Source: Candidatus Latescibacterota bacterium (GTDB lineage Bacteria > Latescibacterota > UBA2968 > UBA8231). From it: 12,765 bases of DNA. The stretch spans positions 1 to 12,765 of the forward strand of contig JAJDYK010000141.1 in the NCBI GenBank assembly GCA_022825185.1, in the 5' to 3' direction. Each line of letters opens with the position of its first letter. Position 1 is the stretch's first letter. Positions 7,689-12,765 of the stretch are shown in pieces. The notes under the pieces were generated by a model, which saw only the letters and a list, made by a program, of their open reading frames with translations, was not told where the DNA came from and did no database searches. The translations under genes and the position numbers were made by a program.

Positions 7689-7783
7689 ATAAGCAGTAAG
7701 TCGAGGAGGAGAAGTCGGAGGCGCGCCCACACTGGTGTCGGGCGGAAAATACGCGGGGACTGGAACGGCGCGCTCATTGGCAT
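7667..7783 (-). CDS. Leu/Ile-rich leader peptide of the ilvC operon
   Basis: A 38-codon ORF (36 codons from the second ATG at 7777) in the transcribed leader of ilvC. It begins MPMSAPFQSP and ends RLRLLLLDLLLIIGRPVK. The C-terminal part has eight Leu codons and two Ile codons within 13 residues, and a Val four codons before the stop. Runs of regulatory amino acids followed by RNA stems are the signature of attenuation-type leader peptides of branched-chain operons such as ilvB or ilvGMEDA. An AGGT lies about 9 nt before the second ATG, making that start the better one. The TAG lies at the base of the inner hairpin at 7619-7667. A much longer frame reading through from 8098 exists but lies antisense to the acyltransferase gene and upstream of the promoter. 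Confidence 0.8.
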   Translation of the reverse strand: MPMSAPFQSPRIFRPTPVWARLRLLLLDLLLIIGRPVK

Positions 7784-7832
7784 TAAACCTAAGTAATCCA
7801 AGAAGTTAGCGTTCAATTGCGATAAAGGGTTC

Positions 7833-7861
7833 AATATATGGCGTGCCAGAGGGAATGTCAA
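7833..7861 (-). promoter_or_regulatory. Sigma70-type promoter of the ilvC-leu-cimA operon
   Basis: On the minus strand, a perfect -35 TTGACA (7861-7856) is separated by exactly 17 bp from a -10 TATATT (7838-7833), which matches 5 of 6 bases of TATAAT. Transcription would start near 7826, about 45 nt before the leader peptide. No later promoter of comparable quality was seen, so all seven downstream genes may depend on it. Confidence 0.8.
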
Positions 7862-7930
7862 GCTGTTGGCGCAATCGCCCGTCCTGCCCCAATTTACCTT
7901 ACATGTTGAATCCCAACCGCGAAATCTCCT

Positions 7931-8914
7931 GTGCCCGACACCTTTGAAATCCGCCTCGTCGCCGACGACACCGCTTGGGACGCCTTCGTCCGCCAAGCCG
8001 TCGGCGGCACGGTATTTTCCACCAGCGCGTGGCTGCGCTGTGCTGCGGCCGCCACCGGCGGTCAAGTAAACCGCCTCGGCTGCTACCGCAACGGCCACCT
8101 CGTCGCCGGTATCAGCGGCTTGGCTCGCCGCCGCATGGGTCTCTACCGCCTCGAAACCCCAGAGTTGACGCCCTACACCGGCCTACTCCTCGCCCCGGTC
8201 GCTGGCAAAGGACCAGCCAAAGCCGAAGCAGCCCAACACCGCGCTTGCACGCACCTGACGGACCATCTCGCCAAGCACTACGACCGCGTCTTCCTAGTCC
8301 ACGCGCCGACCATCGCCGACGTGCGCCCCTTCACTTGGCAGGGCTGGGACGCGCACCTGCGCTATACTTATCGGCTACCGCTCGGCGACAGCAACGCACT
8401 CTGGGAGCGAGTCGAGCGCCGCACGCGCACTGCCATTCGCAAGGCTGAAAAACTCGGCTATCAACTGCGGCCCACCAGCGATGTCGCACTGTTTCGGCGG
8501 CAGTACGAAGCCATCTACGCCAGCCAAGCCGACGGCCCCCCAATCGCCGCGGCCTTGGCTGAACGCTTTGTCGGCGCAGCTTTAGCGGCTGGCCTAGCCC
8601 AAGCGTACGAAATCACCTCCCCAGACGGGCCAGCCGCGATCGTCGCCTTTGTCGAGGGCTTCGACACCACCTATGCCTGGGCCGCAGGAGCCGACCCTGC
8701 TTACAACCACACGGGGGCCGTCTCGCTGTTGTACTGGCAGTACTGGGACGCGGTCGATCACAACTGCTTTGACTTCGTCGGTGCCAACATGCCGAGCATC
8801 GCCTTTTTCAAGCGCGGCTTTGGCTGCGACCTCGTTCCGTACTACGCGGTGGAGGGATACAAGAGTGGGTGGGTCAAGCGCGCTTTTGGCCTCCGTCGAG
8901 CTTTGCGCGGGTGA
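7931..8914 (+). CDS. FemAB/BioF2-like GNAT acyltransferase
   Basis: A 327-residue protein resembling the acetyltransferase domain shared by FemAB-type peptidoglycan aminoacyltransferases and BioF2-like proteins (the Acetyltransf_6 group). An N-terminal half of mixed alpha/beta character (about 1-150) is followed by ERVERRTRTAIRKAEKLG (about 160-177), a basic helix usual in this family. The C-terminal half carries YAWAAGADPAYNHTGAVSLL (about 241-260), then FDFVGANMPSIAFFKRGFG (about 277-295) and the PYYAVEGY segment. The acceptor substrate is unknown; relatives act on cell wall, exopolysaccharide or lipid intermediates. There is no signal peptide or membrane span, so it is cytoplasmic. The start is GTG: an in-frame TGA at 7907 leaves no earlier ATG, GTG or TTG, and the Shine-Dalgarno is poor. 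It diverges from the ilvC operon and ends 6 nt from the convergent membrane-protein gene, with no terminator visible. Confidence 0.8.
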   Translation: MPDTFEIRLVADDTAWDAFVRQAVGGTVFSTSAWLRCAAAATGGQVNRLGCYRNGHLVAGISGLARRRMGLYRLETPELTPYTGLLLAPVAGKGPAKAEAAQHRACTHLTDHLAKHYDRVFLVHAPTIADVRPFTWQGWDAHLRYTYRLPLGDSNALWERVERRTRTAIRKAEKLGYQLRPTSDVALFRRQYEAIYASQADGPPIAAALAERFVGAALAAGLAQAYEITSPDGPAAIVAFVEGFDTTYAWAAGADPAYNHTGAVSLLYWQYWDAVDHNCFDFVGANMPSIAFFKRGFGCDLVPYYAVEGYKSGWVKRAFGLRRALRG

Positions 8915-8920
8915 CGCCCC

Positions 8921-10891
8921 TCAATAGTGCAACTGCGTCACCGACTTAGATATCAACGCAATAGCCACCGCCGACATGCCCACCAAACCCATCCCACACG
9001 CATACCCCGCCAACAACACCGGCGCGTATTGCCGCCACTGCTGCGTCCCAAAGCGCGGCTCCAGCCAATAGCGGGCCAGCAGGGCACCGGCCATCTCCGG
9101 AATCAGCAAATGCGGCAGGCCCCCAAGGCCACGCACAAACCCGTACACCAGCGAAATCGGCCACCCCAACCACGACATCACCCCAAACAGCCCCCCAGCC
9201 ATCACAAAACTCCCCGCGATCCACCAGCCCTTAATCGCCTGATCAAACAGCGTTTCCCCACCCAACGTCGCCGAGTACCACAAGCACTGGCGCAGCGCAA
9301 TGAGATGCCAATACGTCTGCGCGTATTGAAAGGTCGGCGAGGGAATGGGTTCCATCTGCCAGACCAGCGACCAAAACACAAAGCCGCAGACTAGACTCAG
9401 CGGCAACAGCAACAGCTCGGCCTTGAGAATCGACGAGAAGCGCGTCCCGGTCAGCTCCACTTCGCGGAAGAGCTGGGCGCGCCGACCGTGGTCGGAGTAC
9501 GGAATAGGCGCAAACCATATATCAATACCTTTGTAGCCGCTCAAGATAAAAGCGCCTTCGCGCAGTAGCGGAAAGCTGACCAACTGTCCCGTCAACCCGG
9601 CCATGCGCGCATTGACATACGAAATCACCGGCGTCACCACGAAACCAAAAAGCAGCAAAAAGATCAGCGGAAACTCGTCGTCTTCTAGCAGCAACACGCA
9701 GAGCCAGATCATAGCCAATGTCGATAGGACGTATCCGCCAATCGCTATCCACAGCGGGAAGTCGCCCCGACCGACCGGCGTATCCCGCAACGGACGGTGC
9801 CCGCCCTGACGGCGCGAGGCCCGCACCGACAGCACGGCGTGTACCAAACCAATCGCACCCACAGCCGCACCCGCGCCAATGTACACGCTCATCCACACGT
9901 CGATGTCATTGGCGAAATTCGTCAGAATCGCGTCCATGCCCGGTCGCCAGTGCGTCAACATGCCAGCGTGGTAGAGAATCGGGCTGCCCAAGGCGTGGAC
10001 CATGGCCGCGACAAACGTACCAACGACGATCCAAAACGGCAGCACCATCCCCAACAACACCAAGCCCAGGTCCGTGCCAATGCCCAAGGGCGCAGCCGGC
10101 AGAATGGTCTCTGTAGTGCGCGTCAGGTCGATCCAGGGGATGGGCAGCAGGACGATGGGATCGCTGGCGATCAACCCAGTCAGCGCCGGCAACCCCACGT
10201 ACACCGCGCCGAACAGCAACCCAATCCCCATGCCCACTGAGAAAACCCGCCACCGCCAGCTATCCTGCCCCTCGTCGGCCTCGGCCAGAGCCGTCGCGCC
10301 CTGCGCGGCGACTGGTGCCAACGGAAAGGGCAAGCGCTCCACATCGGACGTAACCCGAAAGAGGATGTAGCCAAGCGTGAACCACTCGACCCGCGACAAA
10401 AACTGCGAGGCGACCAGCACGACCATTGGCGGGATCCACGCCCGATGCAAAAAGCTGCGCCCCATCAGCGCATCGGAACCAATCGGCGGCGCGACCCATT
10501 CCGGGATGTGCTCGGCAATGCCAAAACCAGCCGCAGCCTGCGACTGCACGAGATACTGGTTCCACACCAGTTGCCCAAACGGCCCCCCGGCCAGCATGGT
10601 GCCGCCAATGACGCCAGCCAAACCACCGGCAATGTAGTAGATCAGGTAAATCTCCTGGCGCGTCAGCGCGGAAAAGGACCGCCGCGCCAACTCGGAAAAC
10701 GGGATGATAGTCACCCACTCGGCGGCCGCGCCGAGCGATGCGCCGGCAATCAGGCCCATGTAAATGGCACCGGGCATCATGATAAAGCCGACGAAGAACG
10801 CCCCGGCCACAGTCCGCGCAGTAAAGCCCTCGCGAAAGCGCGTCGGGGGCTGCATCAGGTCGCGGTAGCTAGTTAGATCGTTAGCCGTCAC
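8921..10891 (-). CDS. Large polytopic membrane protein, OPT-like (second of a pair)
   Basis: A 656-residue protein with a short hydrophilic N-terminus and at least a dozen hydrophobic stretches, for example TVAGAFFVGFIMMPGAIYMG (about 28-47), IYLIYYIAGGLAGVIGG (about 80-96), and further spans near 215-240, 265-300, 335-355, 375-430, 490-510 and 560-650. A conserved-looking DVERLPFPLAPVAAQG (about 183-198) resembles ETERLGFPLLEVP in the upstream gene and recalls the loop after a helix in oligopeptide-transporter (OPT) type proteins. I associate such proteins with uncharacterised DUF6785/DUF6784-type OPT-like families, from memory and unverified. The transported substrate is unknown. The GTG start overlaps the stop of the upstream gene (GTGA), so the two are coupled and may form a complex. 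It ends 6 nt from the convergent acyltransferase gene. Confidence 0.7.
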   Translation of the reverse strand: MTANDLTSYRDLMQPPTRFREGFTARTVAGAFFVGFIMMPGAIYMGLIAGASLGAAAEWVTIIPFSELARRSFSALTRQEIYLIYYIAGGLAGVIGGTMLAGGPFGQLVWNQYLVQSQAAAGFGIAEHIPEWVAPPIGSDALMGRSFLHRAWIPPMVVLVASQFLSRVEWFTLGYILFRVTSDVERLPFPLAPVAAQGATALAEADEGQDSWRWRVFSVGMGIGLLFGAVYVGLPALTGLIASDPIVLLPIPWIDLTRTTETILPAAPLGIGTDLGLVLLGMVLPFWIVVGTFVAAMVHALGSPILYHAGMLTHWRPGMDAILTNFANDIDVWMSVYIGAGAAVGAIGLVHAVLSVRASRRQGGHRPLRDTPVGRGDFPLWIAIGGYVLSTLAMIWLCVLLLEDDEFPLIFLLLFGFVVTPVISYVNARMAGLTGQLVSFPLLREGAFILSGYKGIDIWFAPIPYSDHGRRAQLFREVELTGTRFSSILKAELLLLPLSLVCGFVFWSLVWQMEPIPSPTFQYAQTYWHLIALRQCLWYSATLGGETLFDQAIKGWWIAGSFVMAGGLFGVMSWLGWPISLVYGFVRGLGGLPHLLIPEMAGALLARYWLEPRFGTQQWRQYAPVLLAGYACGMGLVGMSAVAIALISKSVTQLHY

Positions 10892-12765
10892 GGTCGGTAT
10901 CCACCTCCCATTTCACCTTGTAATAGCGCGACCGCGGCCCACACCAGCCGCATCGCTACCTCGCCGCAAATCATCCCCAAGAAAAACGGCATGACCCGCC
11001 GATAGGTTTGCGCTCCGCCGTAGCGCACCGCCAGCCACTTACACAGCCAGCCGCACAACACCGACCCCCACACCAGCCAGCCAAAACCCGTGCCAAACAC
11101 AAAGCCCATCGGATGCAAGGGCCAGCGCAGAAAGTGCTGGCGCATCAACGCCAAGAAATAGGTACAGCCCGCCCCAACCGCGTGAAATCCCAAGCGCACC
11201 CAGTCCGTGCCTCCATCCACCGTACCCGCGTCTTTGAACAAGTAGTTGTAGTAGCGGCCAATGCGCGCCTCAGACCGCGCGCCGCCCTGTTCCTGCAAGG
11301 CAAACAACCCGTGCTCGTAGATCGTTCCCAATGAAAACACATAGCCGGCCCCTAACCCAACGGCCAACCCCAAGGCCATCCCCCAAATCAAGCGGCGCGG
11401 CGATACGCCGTGGATCTCGGCCAACTTCAGTCCCTCAAATTGCAGGGCGGGCCAAATCCCAATCATCGTAAAGCCAAATACTGCCAAGAAGCCAAAGCCC
11501 ATGTAGGTCTCATCGGCAAAATGCCCAGCGCCAGTCCCCAAGACCACGAAGAACAGATAGCCCACGATCTGCGGCATCCCCACAATGGGCAACCCTCCAT
11601 CGATCCGCAGCCGCGCAAACGTCAACGCCAACAACAACACCAGCAATAACGCCGCAATGCCCATCAGCGGCGGCACCCCCAAAGCCGTAGTCCACACCCA
11701 CAGCACCAGCACCCCGACCACCAGTCCCCACGTCGCCGGACTGCGCCAAGAGATTGCTTCCGCCAAAGCCCGCCGCGCCGACCACAGACTGAACAATCCC
11801 AAAAACAGCAACCCACCGCGCGCCTGTGTCATAAAAAAGGGAAAGTGGCTCGGCCAATCTAGCCACGGCGACCCGTGTCCGGGGATGAAGTCGCCGCGAT
11901 ATTCCGAGCGCCCGAGGAAGTGAGCCACCAGCAATTGCACGCGAGTGAGCAAATAGAAAAACCACGTGCTGAACGACACTTCCACAGGTGCGAGAAACGC
12001 CGCGCCCACCAACAGCGGGACAAACTCAAAGTGGAACGGCGACTCAAAAGGGGCCATGGCTTTCCACGGATCGTCGAGCAGGAAATGCTCCATTGCCAAT
12101 CTCGTGGTGATCTCGGGCACGCTCGGCATGTAGTGATGCCACCCATTGATCCCCAACAGCACGACCGGCACCAACGCACCCCACCAAAACAGCCGCTGGC
12201 CAAACAGATCTCCAGCAATCAGAGCGCGGGGCACTTCCAGCAGCGGAAATCCCAACCGCTCAGTCTCCAGCCAGCGCTGCCGCAACAGCCACACCAAGCA
12301 AAAGCAGGTCAAAAAGAACGCGCCGAAAAACACACTCCACATCGCCAACGGCCACAGCCACGCCCCCCAAGGAACAGCCGCACCGCCTTCAAACGCCCCG
12401 ATGGCCGGTGTTTCATTCGGTCCACCCGGCACCAACCAGTCCGGGACGACTTGCAAAAAGCGGTAATAGGGTCCCGTTGGCTGAGCAAAGCCCCCGTAAA
12501 AACCCGTCACCAAACCCGGTAAAAACCGGTGCATAAGGCCGGAAGCGGTCGCCGACACCCCGATGACCAGCGCCGCATAAAGCACCGCCCGATCCCCCGG
12601 GCCAAGCCAGCGACGCATTAAGGTAACGGCGGCCAAAGCCCCTATTGGCACGGCGAAAAAGACCTGCGCCCCCGGCGCACTCCCGGCCCCGGCCAAATAC
12701 GGGCCGTTGTACAGCAACTCGACGCGCTGAAGCAACCACCCGCTTGCAACCGTGATGCCGGTGAT
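10888..12765 (-). CDS. Large polytopic membrane protein, OPT-like (first of a pair), 5'-truncated
   Basis: At least 626 codons, open to the right edge of the window. An internal TTG at 12735 could be mistaken for a start, but the frame continues upstream without a stop (reading ITGITVASGW), so the N-terminus is outside. Many hydrophobic spans are visible. Distinctive segments are RWLETERLGFPLLEVPRALI, which parallels the ERLPFPL motif of the downstream gene, a W/F-rich stretch around HFEFVPLLVGAAF, and toward the C-terminus RIDGGLPIVGMPQIVGYLFF and FEGLKLAEIHGVSPRRLIWG. These remind me of OPT-like proteins with a C-terminal DUF6784-type domain (memory, unverified). Function is unknown; transport of a peptide or siderophore-like solute would be the generic guess. 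It overlaps the next gene by 4 nt. Confidence 0.7.
   Translation of the reverse strand: MTGITVASGWLLQRVELLYNGPYLAGAGSAPGAQVFFAVPIGALAAVTLMRRWLGPGDRAVLYAALVIGVSATASGLMHRFLPGLVTGFYGGFAQPTGPYYRFLQVVPDWLVPGGPNETPAIGAFEGGAAVPWGAWLWPLAMWSVFFGAFFLTCFCLVWLLRQRWLETERLGFPLLEVPRALIAGDLFGQRLFWWGALVPVVLLGINGWHHYMPSVPEITTRLAMEHFLLDDPWKAMAPFESPFHFEFVPLLVGAAFLAPVEVSFSTWFFYLLTRVQLLVAHFLGRSEYRGDFIPGHGSPWLDWPSHFPFFMTQARGGLLFLGLFSLWSARRALAEAISWRSPATWGLVVGVLVLWVWTTALGVPPLMGIAALLLVLLLALTFARLRIDGGLPIVGMPQIVGYLFFVVLGTGAGHFADETYMGFGFLAVFGFTMIGIWPALQFEGLKLAEIHGVSPRRLIWGMALGLAVGLGAGYVFSLGTIYEHGLFALQEQGGARSEARIGRYYNYLFKDAGTVDGGTDWVRLGFHAVGAGCTYFLALMRQHFLRWPLHPMGFVFGTGFGWLVWGSVLCGWLCKWLAVRYGGAQTYRRVMPFFLGMICGEVAMRLVWAAVALLQGEMGGGYRP

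Larger units (their letters stand above)
7546..7930. other. Divergent intergenic region between ilvC and the acyltransferase gene
   Basis: This 385-nt stretch holds the leftward promoter, the leader peptide and the nested stems described separately, plus the upstream side of the rightward acyltransferase gene. The area around 7790-7860 and 7561-7600 is visibly more AT-rich than the coding regions. For the rightward gene I see no clear -35/-10 pair and no good ribosome-binding site before its GTG. Regulator operators may exist here but no convincing palindrome was found apart from the RNA stems. Confidence 0.7.

Noticed and set aside
7667..8098. 143-codon minus-strand frame reading through the leader peptide
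   Set aside because: Its first part is antisense to the acyltransferase gene and lies upstream of the promoter at 7833-7861, so it would not be transcribed from it. Only the last 36-38 codons are kept, as the leader peptide.
8915..8920. Bidirectional terminator between the convergent genes
   Set aside because: Only six bases separate the stop codons, and no inverted repeat with T-runs was seen across the junction.
10888..12735. Complete 615-aa protein starting at TTG 12735
   Set aside because: The frame is open from that TTG to the window edge without a stop and no ribosome-binding site precedes it. The gene is more likely truncated by the window.

Overview
The window comes from a high-GC bacterium (hand counts of about 65% in the leu genes) with bacterial-type Shine-Dalgarno sites and a sigma70-like promoter. 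No rRNA, tRNA, CRISPR array or transposase is visible. The phylum cannot be fixed from the sequence. The tandem OPT-like membrane proteins recall families I associate with Planctomycetes, Poribacteria and Latescibacteria-type MAGs, but this is a weak inference.

The left 60% (1-7861) is one minus-strand operon for branched-chain amino acids, read right to left: promoter and Leu/Ile-rich leader peptide, ilvC, a second small leader-like ORF inside a strongly folded RNA, leuA, leuC, leuD, a two-gene AT-rich insert (82-aa protein and a retropepsin-like clan AA aspartic protease), leuB and cimA (3' end outside the window). Gene gaps are 13-23 nt or 4-nt overlaps, except at the two leaders. IlvC serves valine, leucine and isoleucine. 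LeuA commits 2-oxoisovalerate to leucine. LeuC, LeuD and LeuB can serve both the leucine route and the citramalate route, in which CimA makes citramalate from pyruvate and acetyl-CoA on the way to 2-oxobutyrate and isoleucine. The operon therefore implies threonine-independent isoleucine synthesis. ilvB, ilvN, ilvD and ilvE are not in the window.

Region 7546-7930 is a divergent regulatory region. It holds a near-consensus promoter (TTGACA, 17 bp, TATATT) firing left, and a roughly 280-nt 5' leader encoding a short peptide that ends in a run of Leu and Ile codons, followed by nested stems. The plus-strand gene at 7931-8914 is a FemAB/BioF2-like GNAT acyltransferase.

The right side (8921-12765) holds two overlapping minus-strand genes for large polytopic membrane proteins that look like distant OPT-type transporter relatives. 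They share an ERLxFPL motif and are coupled by a GTGA overlap. The upstream one runs off the window edge.

The best candidates for something undescribed are: (1) the aspartic protease and small-protein cassette inside the leu operon; (2) the RNA upstream of leuA, with a 14-bp stem kept intact on the mRNA strand by three G-U wobbles and a possible loop-to-RBS pseudoknot; (3) the ilvC leader peptide, with nested stems but no clear intrinsic terminator; and (4) the paired OPT-like proteins.
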